Shown in pieces: positions 16,995-26,737 of a stretch of 64,000 nucleotides of DNA. Below the pieces are notes generated by a model. That model was not told where the DNA came from. It saw only the letters and a program-made list of their open reading frames with translations, and did not search any database. The DNA lies in NCBI RefSeq assembly GCF_000807855.2, contig NZ_JRYR02000001.1, positions 2,039,881-2,103,880 of the forward strand, in the 5' to 3' direction. Each line of letters opens with the position of its first letter. Position 1 is the stretch's first letter. Position numbers and translations under genes: made by a program. The stretch comes from Flammeovirga pacifica (GTDB taxonomy: Bacteria; Bacteroidota; Bacteroidia; Cytophagales; Flammeovirgaceae).

Positions 16995-18011
16995 TTAATT
17001 AGGCGTATTTTCAAAAACTTCCATATTATCTAATTGTCCACCTCCTTGATTAGGACTACCTCCTGCAATATAAATTTTATTCTTAAAGTGAATGGCATTA
17101 CTGCCGTGTCTACCTCTAACTAAATTTGATAATAGACTCCACTGATGTGTTTTAATATTTAATGCTTGAGTATAATTTAAAGCTTTAGGTTTATGATTTT
17201 CTCCTCCTAAATAAATGATATAATCTCCGATCGTAGTACAACCTGCCGCCGCAGAACCATGTGGTAATTTATTCTTTAATGTTGACCAACTCTTCTTTTT
17301 AAAATCATAAACATCTACATGTGTTTCTACATCATCAAAAAAAGCAGTAAAATTTCCTTCGTGATGACAGCTACTATTTCGTCCTCCGATAAGGTATAAT
17401 TTATCTTCCGCTATTACTGCATTAAAATGATCTCTTATATGTGGTGCGAAAGTAAGGTTTTCCCACTGTCCAGTTTTAGGATCAAATACATCAAACCTGT
17501 TGGTTGTTCCTGATGTATGACCATATGTAATTCCACAGGCAACATATATTTTCTTATTATATACAACTGTACCAGCACCTCCTCTTTGAATATCTTTAGG
17601 TATAGATGGTCCTTTTTCCCATTGATCTTTTTGTGGATCATAGATCCAAACATTTTCTAAGGGTAGTTCTGTTGGATAATTACCTGTCATGGCTCCTACT
17701 ACATAAATTTTATCTTCATACGAAACCGCTTGAAAGTGATGTATAATTTGAGGTGCTTCTCCTTTGGTAATCCAAGTATTTGTTTTCGGATTATAGACTT
17801 CTACCTTTTTAGTTTCCCTTCCACCCATCAAATAGAATTTATTTTGATGTAGTACAAAAGTACTTTCATGTCTACCAATTGGTTTATTTATCGTCTCCTT
17901 AATATTCCAATTATATTGTTTTAATTGATTGATATCTTGAGCACAGAGGAATGAAGAGATAAATAAAAGTAGACTAATAAAAATTACCCAAGAAGGATTA
18001 CCTTTTTTCAT
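16995..18011 (-). CDS. Secreted kelch-repeat beta-propeller protein
   Basis: This is a 338-residue protein with a signal peptide (MKKGNPSWVIF...SFLCAQ). At least five kelch repeats fold into a beta-propeller: KFYLMGGRET, KIYVVGAM, KIYVACGITYGH, KLYLIGGRNSS and KIYIAGGSP each precede the usual Trp-containing strand such as KTNTWITKG. The first part of the open frame, up to 18095, is unlikely; the ATG at 18011 directly precedes the signal peptide. Kelch propellers in exported Bacteroidota proteins bind ligands or sugars, and some related folds act as sialic-acid mutarotases (NanM). No sialic acid genes are nearby, so function stays open. Confidence 0.8.
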   Translation of the reverse strand: MKKGNPSWVIFISLLLFISSFLCAQDINQLKQYNWNIKETINKPIGRHESTFVLHQNKFYLMGGRETKKVEVYNPKTNTWITKGEAPQIIHHFQAVSYEDKIYVVGAMTGNYPTELPLENVWIYDPQKDQWEKGPSIPKDIQRGGAGTVVYNKKIYVACGITYGHTSGTTNRFDVFDPKTGQWENLTFAPHIRDHFNAVIAEDKLYLIGGRNSSCHHEGNFTAFFDDVETHVDVYDFKKKSWSTLKNKLPHGSAAAGCTTIGDYIIYLGGENHKPKALNYTQALNIKTHQWSLLSNLVRGRHGSNAIHFKNKIYIAGGSPNQGGGQLDNMEVFENTPN

Positions 18012-18202
18012 GTTGTTTAGTGAATTATGATAGTTGAATTTTGCTTGGGCTAATTTATAAAAATAAAATCTGAGCTCAATGAAATAATTGATCATTAGAG
18101 AGGGTGTATTTTTTAGAAACTAAAGATTCTATTCTACTCTCTTTCCAATACACAATAATTAATTCATCATACTCAGATTCTTTGTATCAATTTTTAGAGA
18201 AA

Positions 18203-19837
18203 CTATAAGTTAATATCTGCTAGTTTTTCAATTCTGTTTCTCTTCAAGTATTCATCAATGGTCTCAAAATGTTCAAGCACTCTTTGATCTTTAAATTCGA
18301 ATACTTTCTCTGATAAACCTTGTAAGAAATCTCTATCGTGAGATACCAATATCAAAGTACCATCAAACGATTTCAAAGCTTCTTTCAATACATCTTTTGA
18401 CTTTAAGTCTAAGTGGTTGGTTGGTTCATCAAGAATCAATAAGTTAACTGGCTCTAAAAGTAGTTTAACCATAGCCAAACGTGTTTTTTCACCACCTGAC
18501 AATACTCCTACTTTTTTATCAACGTCATCACCACCAAACATAAACTGACCTAGAATATTATTGATGTGTTTTCTGATGTCTCCTTTCGCTACTTCATCAA
18601 TAGTTTGGAAAATAGTAAGCTTGGGATCCATCAAAGAAGCTTGATTTTGAGCAAAGTAACCTACTTTGATATTATGACCTAATTCACTCACTCCTGCATC
18701 AATATCAATTTCTTTCAAAATAGATTTAAGCATTGTAGACTTACCTTCACCATTTCGACCTACAAAAGATACCTTTTCTCCTCTTCTAATAGACATATTG
18801 GCATCCTTGAAAACCACATGATCACCGTAAGATTTTGAAACATCAGTAACTGTTACAGCAATTTCTCCAGAACGAGGTGCCGGTGGAAATTTCAATCTTA
18901 AAGCTGAAGTATCTACCTCATCAATTTCTATAGGAACAAGCTTTTCTAACATTCTTTCTCTCGAAGAAACCTGATTCGTTTTTGAATAAGTTCCTTTAAA
19001 ACGATCGATAAATTCTTGTGTATCAGCAATAAATTTTTGTTGTTCTTGATAAGCCTTAAGCTGATGTGCTCTACGATCTTCTCTTAATTCAAGATATTGA
19101 GAGTAATTCGCTTTATAATCATAAATACGTCCCATAGTCACTTCTATGGTACGATTTGTAATATTATCAATAAAAGCTCTATCGTGAGAAATCACCATTA
19201 CTGCCTGCGCTTTATTGACTAAAAAGTCTTCTAACCAAATTACAGATTCAATATCAATATGGTTTGTAGGCTCATCTAGTAAGATAAGGTCGGGCTTTTG
19301 AAGTAATATTTTAGCTAACTCAATACGCATACGCCATCCTCCCGAAAACTCAGAAGTTTGTCTGTGCATATCTTCTTGTCTAAAACCTAGACCTTTTAAG
19401 GCTTTTTCTACTTCTGCATCGTAATTCACATCTTCTAAAGCATAGAACTTTTCTCCAAGATCCGTTACTTTTTCTATGATGTTCATATATTCCTGACTCT
19501 CGTAATCAGTACGAGTTTCAAGCTCTTTATTAAGTGCTTCCATTCTCTCTTTCATTTCAAACACTAGTTGAAATGCTTTAGAAGCCTCTTCAAAGACAGT
19601 ACAATTATCTTCGGTTAATAAGTGCTGAGGTAAATAAGCAATCACAGTATCTTTAGGTGCACTCACTTGTCCTTTAGATGCTTTTTCTACTCCTGCCACA
19701 ATTTTCATCATGGTCGATTTTCCTGCTCCATTCTTACCCATCAATGCAATCTTATCGTTTGGATTGATGACAAAAGACACATCACTAAAAAGTGTTGCCC
19801 CGCTAAATTCTACTGCTAAATTATCTACTGAAATCAT
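18203..19837 (-). CDS. ABC-F family ATPase
   Basis: This is a 544-residue soluble protein with two ABC ATPase domains and no membrane segment. Walker A motifs are GKNGAGKST (about residues 34-42) and GRNGEGKST; signature motifs are FSGGWRMRIELAK and LSGGEKTRLAM. Both Walker B regions read LILDEPTNH. The linker between the domains, rich in charged residues (EQQKFIADTQEFIDRFKG), is the ABC-F hallmark that reaches into the ribosomal E site. Family members act on translation or give ribosome protection. The sequence resembles the common housekeeping YdiF/Uup-like type of Bacteroidota rather than a resistance determinant. The ATG at 19837 is used; the frame extends only to an upstream TTG. Confidence 0.92.
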   Translation of the reverse strand: MISVDNLAVEFSGATLFSDVSFVINPNDKIALMGKNGAGKSTMMKIVAGVEKASKGQVSAPKDTVIAYLPQHLLTEDNCTVFEEASKAFQLVFEMKERMEALNKELETRTDYESQEYMNIIEKVTDLGEKFYALEDVNYDAEVEKALKGLGFRQEDMHRQTSEFSGGWRMRIELAKILLQKPDLILLDEPTNHIDIESVIWLEDFLVNKAQAVMVISHDRAFIDNITNRTIEVTMGRIYDYKANYSQYLELREDRRAHQLKAYQEQQKFIADTQEFIDRFKGTYSKTNQVSSRERMLEKLVPIEIDEVDTSALRLKFPPAPRSGEIAVTVTDVSKSYGDHVVFKDANMSIRRGEKVSFVGRNGEGKSTMLKSILKEIDIDAGVSELGHNIKVGYFAQNQASLMDPKLTIFQTIDEVAKGDIRKHINNILGQFMFGGDDVDKKVGVLSGGEKTRLAMVKLLLEPVNLLILDEPTNHLDLKSKDVLKEALKSFDGTLILVSHDRDFLQGLSEKVFEFKDQRVLEHFETIDEYLKRNRIEKLADINL

Positions 19838-19947
19838 TGAAATATATGTTTGCCACAAAGCTAACTAATTTGATGCAGAATTTATATTGATGTTTGTAGC
19901 AACTACTATTAAATTCTATCTTGTATTCGAATTAAACTAACTATTAT

Positions 19948-20253
19948 ATGATTTTAGAAGTCGCCCTCCTTCAAGTGAAAGCAGGCCAAGAGCAACAATT
20001 TGAAATAGATTTTGATAAAGCAAGCCAATACATTAGTAGTATTGATGGCTATAAAGGACATACTTTAAGAAGATGTTTAGAGGCTAAAGGAAAGTATATA
20101 TTGCTTGTTGATTGGATTGATGTAGATGCACATGAAATTAATTTTAGACAATCTCCTCAATATTTAGAATGGAAAGCAATGCTACATCATTATTATGATC
20201 CTTTTCCAACAGTAGAGCATTATGAAACAGTCTTTGAAAATTCTAATCAATAA
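19948..20253 (+). CDS. ABM-domain (antibiotic biosynthesis monooxygenase fold) protein
   Basis: This 101-residue single-domain protein starts MILEVALLQVKAGQEQQFE, typical of the dimeric ferredoxin-like ABM fold. The pattern continues with a helix (FDKASQYISSIDGYKGH), LRRCLEAKGKYILLVDWID and a final helix near HYYDPFPTVEHYE. Members act as small quinone or heme-related oxygenases or as heat-stable stress proteins. Nothing in the neighbourhood shows the substrate. The gene is divergent from the ABC-F gene and convergent with a lipoprotein gene. Confidence 0.8.
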   Translation: MILEVALLQVKAGQEQQFEIDFDKASQYISSIDGYKGHTLRRCLEAKGKYILLVDWIDVDAHEINFRQSPQYLEWKAMLHHYYDPFPTVEHYETVFENSNQ

Positions 20254-20316
20254 AAAAATGAACCCAATTGGAGCTCATTCATTTTAAAAGTAAGGGTACA
20301 AGAAAATTTATAGCCA

Positions 20317-20352
20317 TTAAAAAAACACCCCGTTCTAAATTGACGGGGTGTT
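20317..20352 (-). terminator. Intrinsic terminator of the lipoprotein gene
   Basis: AACACCCCGT/ACGGGGTGTT forms a 10-bp GC-rich stem with a 9-base loop just left of the lipoprotein stop codon. On the minus strand it is followed by a T run. Confidence 0.92.
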
Positions 20353-20357
20353 GCTCA

Positions 20358-21083
20358 TTATTTTTTTACAGCATTTTCAATCAGAACATCATAAACATAT
20401 CCTGATCCAAAGTTTTTATTTAGAATCACTCCACCTTTAATAGTGGCTACTTCACCTACTTTGAAGTTGTCGTTTGTAGTTAAAGTGACATCGTATTCTC
20501 CTTTACCGATAGTTCCATCTTGTAAGTGAACAAAATTCACATTCATCACTCCATTATTGACCTTAACTACTTGTCCTTTGATGATCACCTGTTTGTTCTC
20601 ATACTTTTTAGGGTTTTCAAATAGTTCTGCAATGCTAATTCCATTAGGTGCCTTCTCTATTTTACTTACTTGTGGGCTACCCTGAGGAGTACTTTTATTT
20701 TCAACTTTTACTTCACCCGAAACATTATCTCTAATACCTTCTGCAAAAATGATTCTTTCAAAAGTTCGTTGAAGCGTTTTACTTTGAAAATTTTGCATTT
20801 CCATTCCACCATCGTAATAATAAGTAGCACCAATATTTACTGGTCTACCCGGTATGGCCATCCAATATTCTTGATCGTCTTCAGTGACATTTATATATAA
20901 ATATCCTCCTCCTGACATTTGTTCCTTTACCACAACCTTATGCGTATTTTCTCCTAAAACCTCCTCAGATTTTTGAGCCGTATTAACGTGTGTATTTCCT
21001 TTTGTATTGTTGTTTTGACTAGTGTTATCACAACTCGTAATAATACAAAAAGCCAATAGTGTTAATGCGAAAGTATTTTTCAT
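20358..21083 (-). CDS. Lipoprotein with C-terminal OB-fold-like domain
   Basis: This 241-residue protein has a lipoprotein signal peptide; the lipobox IITSC places the modified cysteine at about residue 18. A Thr/Asn-rich spacer follows. The first domain (GGYLYINVTEDDQEYWMAIPG) resembles the small exported domain found before OB folds. The last 95 residues (SIAELFENPKKYENKQVIIKGQ, VNFVHLQDG, FKVGEVATIKGGV) match the OB-fold pattern seen in NrfJ-like and tRNA_anti-like proteins. It is probably anchored in the inner or outer membrane facing the periplasm. Function is unknown; a role in metal or redox handling would fit relatives but is a guess. Confidence 0.65.
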   Translation of the reverse strand: MKNTFALTLLAFCIITSCDNTSQNNNTKGNTHVNTAQKSEEVLGENTHKVVVKEQMSGGGYLYINVTEDDQEYWMAIPGRPVNIGATYYYDGGMEMQNFQSKTLQRTFERIIFAEGIRDNVSGEVKVENKSTPQGSPQVSKIEKAPNGISIAELFENPKKYENKQVIIKGQVVKVNNGVMNVNFVHLQDGTIGKGEYDVTLTTNDNFKVGEVATIKGGVILNKNFGSGYVYDVLIENAVKK

Positions 21084-21373
21084 TCGTTTCTATTTTTTTT
21101 GATTTTGGGTAAAATTAATCAATTCATTCAGAGTTCATGTAGAAGGAGGATTTTTTTATATTTCTTTTTAATCTCAGTAGGAGAATATCATTAAGAAGCT
21201 CCTTCTAATCTTCTTATTTATAATTTTTCCCATCTATGTTTCATTAATCATCTCGATTTACAAATTAAGAGTAATTTACCTCCCTTATCACCACCTTATT
21301 TCAATCTATATTTCTAATATTACTTTTGGTATTTCTACCAAATGAATTGAATTAGCTAGATTAAAAAGACAAA

Positions 21374-23167
21374 ATGAAAAATATCACTTTAGGACTACTC
21401 CTACTTTTTATAAGTGTTACCACTTTTGCTCAAAAAAATACAAATCCTAGAGCAGCATGGTTTACTGATGCTCGCTTTGGTATGTTTATACACTGGGGAA
21501 TATACAGCGGTGCTGAAGGATTTTGGAAAGGTGAAAAACTGAGACATCATAATAATTATGCTGAATGGATTAAATTCAGAAACAGCATAAATAATGAAGA
21601 ATATATCACTTTACTAGATCGTTTTGATTGGAATGATATTCAACCAGAAGAATGGGTGATCTTGGCCAAAAAGTCGGGAATGAAATACGTTACGATAACT
21701 GCCAAACATCATGATGGTTTTGCCCTTTGGGATAGTAAAGTAAGTGATTATGATTTAGGAAATTATTCTCACCCTAAAAGAGATATTATTAGAGAAATGG
21801 CTGATGCTTGTAAAAAGCATGGTATAAAATTCTGTTTATATTATTCTCATTGGGTCGATTGGGAACATTCATATGGATGGAATCACTCAAGAGAAATCTA
21901 CCCGCTTCAACCGGAAGAATACGATCAATATTGGCAAGAAAAAGTGGTTCCTCAAATCAAAGAACTCCTAAGTAATTATGGTGATATTTCTATGTTATGG
22001 TTTGATATGTGGCTTCCTCATGAAAAAACCATTGTTACTAAAGATCAACTTTTACAGCTGAAATCTATCATTCGTGAATTACAGCCCAACTGTGTAGTTA
22101 ATTCAAGATTAGGTTTATCAATAGAAGAAAATCCTGATATTGATTACAAAACTTTAGGCGATAATAAACTAGGTAATAAAAAAGAAGATTTCCCTTGGCA
22201 ATCTCCCGCTACAGTTGCTCATTCTTGGGGATTCCATTCCTCAGATGCTGAATGGCAATCTACAACGGCATTATTAAAAGCATTGATTAGTAATGTAAGT
22301 CTAAATGGTAATTATATGCTTAACATTGGTCCAAGAGCCAATGGTGATGTACCTTATGAAATATCTCATAGAATGCTTGAAATGGGAAAATGGTTGGATG
22401 TAAACGGGGAAGCAATTTACGGAGCTGAAGCTTTTGACTTAGATAAGGATCAACACGATTGGGGTAAGATTACTTGTAAAAAAGAAGGTGATAAATTCAA
22501 ACTATACCTTCACCTTTATAATTGGCCCTTAAATAAAAAGTTAAACTTAACAGGAGTTACTACTGCTCCTCAAAAAGTATATTTACTTGCTGATAAACAA
22601 AAACAACCTATAGATTTTAATTTTTCGGAGGTGTTTACTGAAATAAATTTACCTCATGATGCCCCAGATAATTACATTTCTGTGGTAGTAGCAGAATACA
22701 ATTCGAAACCCAACATTTCAGATGGTTTGATTGCCAAAACAGTAGATAATGGTTACTCTTTATTACCGGGGAATCAAAATCCAAAAGCAGCGTCTATTAC
22801 AATACAACCCAAAGGGAGAAAGAAAACGATTCCAGAGCATGTTATCATCTCAGAGAAGATGACCTTTTCATGGAAAATCTATGTTGATGAAGTAGGAGAA
22901 AAAGATATTGATGTATCCTACAGTTTTCAAAATCAAAAGAATGTTGGAAAAATTACTGTTAGTATAGAGAATCAAACACTAACACATCAAGTACTTCCTA
23001 CCGGTGAAACTGTTGGAGAACCTAATATGAATTGGCATATTGATTATTTCAAATCTAATCGACTAGGAAAAATGAATTTTTCTAAAAAAGGATATTATAC
23101 AGTAAAAATGACGGTAGAACCTCAAAAAAAGAAAGAAATAAAATTTCAATGGCTTTGGATAAAATAG
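21374..23167 (+). CDS. Alpha-L-fucosidase, GH29
   Basis: This is a 597-residue exported glycosidase. A signal peptide (MKNITLGLLLLFISVTTFAQ) is followed by the GH29 TIM barrel, about residues 25-350, with WFTDARFGMFIHWGIYSG, YVTITAKHHDGFALWDS, and the nucleophile aspartate in DISMLWFDMW. ANGDVPYEI marks the end of the barrel. The C-terminal 250 residues are beta-rich, with a part that may bind sugar. It releases alpha-L-fucose from glycans. No SusCD pair or sulfatase adjoins it. Fucose-type or galactose-type algal sugars would fit a marine host, and the enzyme lies 5 kb from the P450 cluster; a joint role is not shown. Confidence 0.92.
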   Translation: MKNITLGLLLLFISVTTFAQKNTNPRAAWFTDARFGMFIHWGIYSGAEGFWKGEKLRHHNNYAEWIKFRNSINNEEYITLLDRFDWNDIQPEEWVILAKKSGMKYVTITAKHHDGFALWDSKVSDYDLGNYSHPKRDIIREMADACKKHGIKFCLYYSHWVDWEHSYGWNHSREIYPLQPEEYDQYWQEKVVPQIKELLSNYGDISMLWFDMWLPHEKTIVTKDQLLQLKSIIRELQPNCVVNSRLGLSIEENPDIDYKTLGDNKLGNKKEDFPWQSPATVAHSWGFHSSDAEWQSTTALLKALISNVSLNGNYMLNIGPRANGDVPYEISHRMLEMGKWLDVNGEAIYGAEAFDLDKDQHDWGKITCKKEGDKFKLYLHLYNWPLNKKLNLTGVTTAPQKVYLLADKQKQPIDFNFSEVFTEINLPHDAPDNYISVVVAEYNSKPNISDGLIAKTVDNGYSLLPGNQNPKAASITIQPKGRKKTIPEHVIISEKMTFSWKIYVDEVGEKDIDVSYSFQNQKNVGKITVSIENQTLTHQVLPTGETVGEPNMNWHIDYFKSNRLGKMNFSKKGYYTVKMTVEPQKKKEIKFQWLWIK

Positions 23168-23841
23168 AATTAATAACAAAAGCAAGAAAAGAAGCAATGC
23201 GTTATGTATTACAAAATGTAGACTACGATAAAAAAGGGGGAGACATATGTTAATTTAGAGGTGAATCCCGAAATAGTTAGTGTCATAAAATAATTCATCT
23301 ACTTTATTATATTTAGATTCCTTTCAATGAGTTCAAAATCATTTTATCAATAGAATGAGTACGTATAATGATTAATAAAATACTGCGTAATGGTATTAAA
23401 CGAATTGCTTTGACTAATTTATTATTAAAGTCAATGTAATTCGTTTTTTTGTAAAATTCTTCACCATATAGATTAACTTTTACTATTCATCATCATAAAG
23501 GATCACACATTGTTTAATACTCTTTTTTTTCTATATCAATTTCAAAACAAACTATTTATTAAATAAAGTAGATTTCTTTATTTAGAGGTAAAACACTAAT
23601 ATTTAAATTCTTATTTTATATAACAGATAAGCGAAAATCATAGTGTTTAAAATCAACAATATAACAAAGTACAAAACCTTTCCAATCCTCCATCGTTACA
23701 TTTATTTAGAAAATTCAAAATTATATTCTATCAAATAGATAAGCAACAATGGTCTAATCTTTGATTGATAGACAAACAATTCTACTTTCAATTATTTTAA
23801 TTTTTTTATTGCTACTTCCAAGTATTTTTTTTTAAACAACT
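23168..23841. other. Intergenic region with a short coding remnant
   Basis: Between the fucosidase and the LRR protein genes, the first 125 bases carry a frameshifted coding remnant described separately. The remaining 550 bases are AT-rich with no recognisable gene, RNA or terminator. The last part should hold the promoter of the LRR gene, but no clear TAnnTTTG box stands out. Confidence 0.55.
23173..23293 (+). pseudogene. Frameshifted coding remnant, family unknown
   Basis: The plus strand reads ITKARKEAMRYVLQNVDYDK, then reaches a G5 run after A6. Removing one base from that run restores the frame to KGETYVNLEVNPEIVSVIK followed by TAA. The two halves join into a plausible C-terminal peptide of about 40 residues, while the uncorrected frame stops at once. 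No family is recognised and the upstream part is missing. This suggests the tail of a decayed gene. A chance open frame is possible given its length. Confidence 0.35.
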
Positions 23842-26637
23842 ATGAAAATTTCTCTTTTACTATTATGGTTAGTACTGCTAACCCCTTTTGTCTATGCACA
23901 AGATGTAAACATTCCAGACGAAAAATTCTTACATGAATTAATTAAAAAAGGGTATGATACGAACAACGACAGTATCATTCAAGTATCCGAAGCAGAGGTC
24001 GTAACTAAGTTAAATCTATATCAGAAGGATATTTATGATTTTACGGGTCTTCAAAGTTTTATCAATCTAGAATGGTTAGACATCTCACACAACCTACATT
24101 TAAATGTTAAAGGTGTGCCTATGGATTTTACCATGATGCCTAACTTAGTCTATCTAGATGCATCAGTAAATAACTTTAGTGATGTGAATGTAACTAATCT
24201 ATCTCACCTCGATACTTTAGATATTGAGCAATTGAATTTAAAAACATGCGATTTCACTGGTTTGGAAAAACTGAAATACCTGAATATCACATTCAATAAG
24301 TTCGAGACTATTGACTTAAAGATGTTTACGGAACTGCTCCACTTGGATATGGCTTACAATGATTTGGATGCAGTTGATGCTTCCCCTTGCATAAATCTGA
24401 GAAGACTAAACATTGGTTCAAACGGTCTAAAAAGTCTTGACGTTACAGGTCTTACTAAGTTAGAAGAGCTTTATTTAAGTAAGGCCGACATCTCTGAATT
24501 AGATCTTTCAACTCAAGAAAGTCTTAAGCGTCTAACGTTTTCTTACACCAATTTACCAAGTCATTACACATTCGATGGCTTACCAAGTTTAGAGGAAATT
24601 TACATCTCTCATAACGCTTTGGAAAGTATAGATATTAATCATTTACCCAAGCTCAAAACTTTGAGTTGCGGTTATAATGAAATTAAAAGTCTTGATCTAA
24701 CGGGGATGAAAAGCTTGGAAAAAGTCGACTGTTTCTTTAACGAAATGGATACTATAATTCTTGAAGGCTGTGATAGTCTAACTCGTCTACGAGCATGGGA
24801 AAACAACTATACAGGAATTGATCTTTCTGATCAAAAACAGATGTTCGCTTTGTATTTAAGTGATAATGATATTAAAACATTGGACCTTTCTAGTATAGAT
24901 AGTTTATACTATTTCGATGCTCATGGCAACCAATTAACTGAGGTCGATTTTTCTCACAATAAAAACTTGGAAACTATTCGACTTCAAGAAAACGATCTGA
25001 CAAATATTGATGTATCGTTTTTACATCAGTTACACGATTTTGATGTGGAGAATAACCCTAATCTGAATTGTCTATCTAGACTTCCCAACTCCATTAGAGA
25101 TTTAAATTACAGAAATACTGGTGTTCAGTGTATTTCTAATCTTCCCACAACTATGGTTGATTATTTAACGGATCTTGGTAGTAGCTTCTTTTTTAATTTA
25201 GATGAATATCAGGTATGTCTTCCGGATAATAATCCCAACGATTGTCCAACTTTCCCAACAGTCTATGGCAACGTTTTTTACGATTATAATAAAGATGGGG
25301 TGAAGGATGATGACGAGAACAATTTCGAAGGTTTAGAAATTACTTTTAATCCTGGAGAACAAGTCTTTACAACCGATGAAAATGGCTATTATTATGCGAT
25401 ACTAAGCGATACAGGATCATTTACAGCAACAGTAAGTACTCCCGAACATTTTGATGCAGTACCTCAAACTTTCGAAGTAGCTACATCTGATTATTCGGAT
25501 AAAATTATTCAAAACATCCCTCTTCAATCGAACAAAGAAGTCAATGACCTATATGTTAGAATCCCTTATTTCAGCCGTGCTCGACCTGGCTTTTATATGC
25601 GTTATGTTGTCGAGGTGCTCAACCACGGTACAGAACAAGTAGAAAATATTGAAGTCACTTTAAACATCCCTGCCTTTGAACTCGCCGACTCCCTATCAGA
25701 CTTTTCAGTGAGCGGAGAAACAATTACTTACACCATTGATAAAATGAATGTAGGTGAAATGTATAAAATTGATCTTTGGGGTAAAACTTCATTAGATGCT
25801 TTCGGAGAGGAAGTCGAAATGATTGCTGAAGTTGAAATTGATGGAATTGAAGATGATAATGCAGAAAACAATACTGAATCTGTTGAATTTATCGTCACAG
25901 GATCCTACGACCCTAACGACAAACAAGCTAGAGACAGTATCACCACAGAAGAAGTAGAAGCCGGCATTCCACTCGACTATTTGATCAGGTTCCAAAATAC
26001 AGGAACAGATACCGCATTCAATGTGTATATTCTCGATACTTTATCAGATAATCTGGACTTAGAAACGTTTGAAGTGTTAAGTGTCTCTCACGATTATGAA
26101 GCCGTATGGTACGACTCCAATGTAGTGGTCTTCACTTTCGAAAATATACTTATTCCAGATAGTATTGTCGATGAGGCGAATAGTCATGGCTATATCAACT
26201 ATCAAGTATCACCAAAAGCAACATTAGTGGAAGGCGATAGTATTCAGAATACAGCTTATATCTATTTTGACTTCAATAAACCAATTGTGACCAATACAGT
26301 CACTACTTTGGTGTATAACCCTCCACCTTCGGAAGAGGAAGAAGAAGAAGAAGATGATGATGATGATGATGATGAAGAGATTATTAGTTCTTCTATCTCA
26401 GAATTAGAAAATAAGATCCTCTTCTACCCTAACCCTGTAAAAGGAAATAAAATTATCCATATCAATTCAGATCAACTTATTGATGTTGAAATTTCAAATT
26501 CATATGGTCAGTTAGTGTTCCGAAAAGAAAAGATATCGAAGAGTTTCTCTGTAAACGAGTTACCTTCTGGTATTTATTTCTTGAGGTATTTTGTGGATGA
26601 TGCTAATTGGGGTGTAATGAAATTGATTGTAGAGTAA
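23842..26637 (+). CDS. Large leucine-rich repeat protein with T9SS sorting domain
   Basis: This is a 931-residue secreted protein. The signal peptide ends FVYAQ at about residue 19. About 17 leucine-rich repeats (residues 60-430; units like LKYLNITFNKFETIDLKMF) form a solenoid. A SdrB-like segment (VYGNVFYDYNKDGVKDDDEN) and a Bacteroidota cell-surface domain (YDPNDKQARDSITTEEVEAG, YIYFDFNKPIVTNTV) follow, then an acidic E/D linker. The last 75 residues are a type A C-terminal sorting domain (ILFYPNPVKGNKIIHI, LPSGIYFLRYF). The protein is exported by the type IX secretion system and anchored or released at the surface, likely for adhesion or binding. Confidence 0.9.
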   Translation: MKISLLLLWLVLLTPFVYAQDVNIPDEKFLHELIKKGYDTNNDSIIQVSEAEVVTKLNLYQKDIYDFTGLQSFINLEWLDISHNLHLNVKGVPMDFTMMPNLVYLDASVNNFSDVNVTNLSHLDTLDIEQLNLKTCDFTGLEKLKYLNITFNKFETIDLKMFTELLHLDMAYNDLDAVDASPCINLRRLNIGSNGLKSLDVTGLTKLEELYLSKADISELDLSTQESLKRLTFSYTNLPSHYTFDGLPSLEEIYISHNALESIDINHLPKLKTLSCGYNEIKSLDLTGMKSLEKVDCFFNEMDTIILEGCDSLTRLRAWENNYTGIDLSDQKQMFALYLSDNDIKTLDLSSIDSLYYFDAHGNQLTEVDFSHNKNLETIRLQENDLTNIDVSFLHQLHDFDVENNPNLNCLSRLPNSIRDLNYRNTGVQCISNLPTTMVDYLTDLGSSFFFNLDEYQVCLPDNNPNDCPTFPTVYGNVFYDYNKDGVKDDDENNFEGLEITFNPGEQVFTTDENGYYYAILSDTGSFTATVSTPEHFDAVPQTFEVATSDYSDKIIQNIPLQSNKEVNDLYVRIPYFSRARPGFYMRYVVEVLNHGTEQVENIEVTLNIPAFELADSLSDFSVSGETITYTIDKMNVGEMYKIDLWGKTSLDAFGEEVEMIAEVEIDGIEDDNAENNTESVEFIVTGSYDPNDKQARDSITTEEVEAGIPLDYLIRFQNTGTDTAFNVYILDTLSDNLDLETFEVLSVSHDYEAVWYDSNVVVFTFENILIPDSIVDEANSHGYINYQVSPKATLVEGDSIQNTAYIYFDFNKPIVTNTVTTLVYNPPPSEEEEEEEDDDDDDDEEIISSSISELENKILFYPNPVKGNKIIHINSDQLIDVEISNSYGQLVFRKEKISKSFSVNELPSGIYFLRYFVDDANWGVMKLIVE
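26332..26380 (+). repeat. In-frame GAA/GAT trinucleotide microsatellite
   Basis: A run of GAA/GAG codons followed by seven GAT codons and GAA GAG encodes a block of 7 Glu, 7 Asp and 2 Glu inside the LRR protein, just before its sorting domain. Copy-number slippage would change linker length in steps of one residue without breaking the frame. Confidence 0.9.
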
Positions 26638-26689
26638 ATAGTATTTATAAATATTTTGAGGCAGTTAATTTATTTGGAGACTGACTAAA

Positions 26690-26727
26690 AAAACGAGGAA
26701 GTATTTCTTAAATGCTTCCTCGTCTTT
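26690..26727 (+). terminator. Terminator after the LRR protein gene
   Basis: ACGAGGAAGTATT pairs with AATGCTTCCTCGT (one G-T pair) around a 6-base loop, 50 bases after the stop. It has an A run before it and a short T-rich tail after it. Confidence 0.75.
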
Positions 26728-26737
26728 GATTTCTACT

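Noticed and set aside
18203-19837. Antibiotic-resistance ABC-F gene
   Set aside because: The protein has the layout of housekeeping ABC-F proteins and no mobile context, so a resistance label is not supported.
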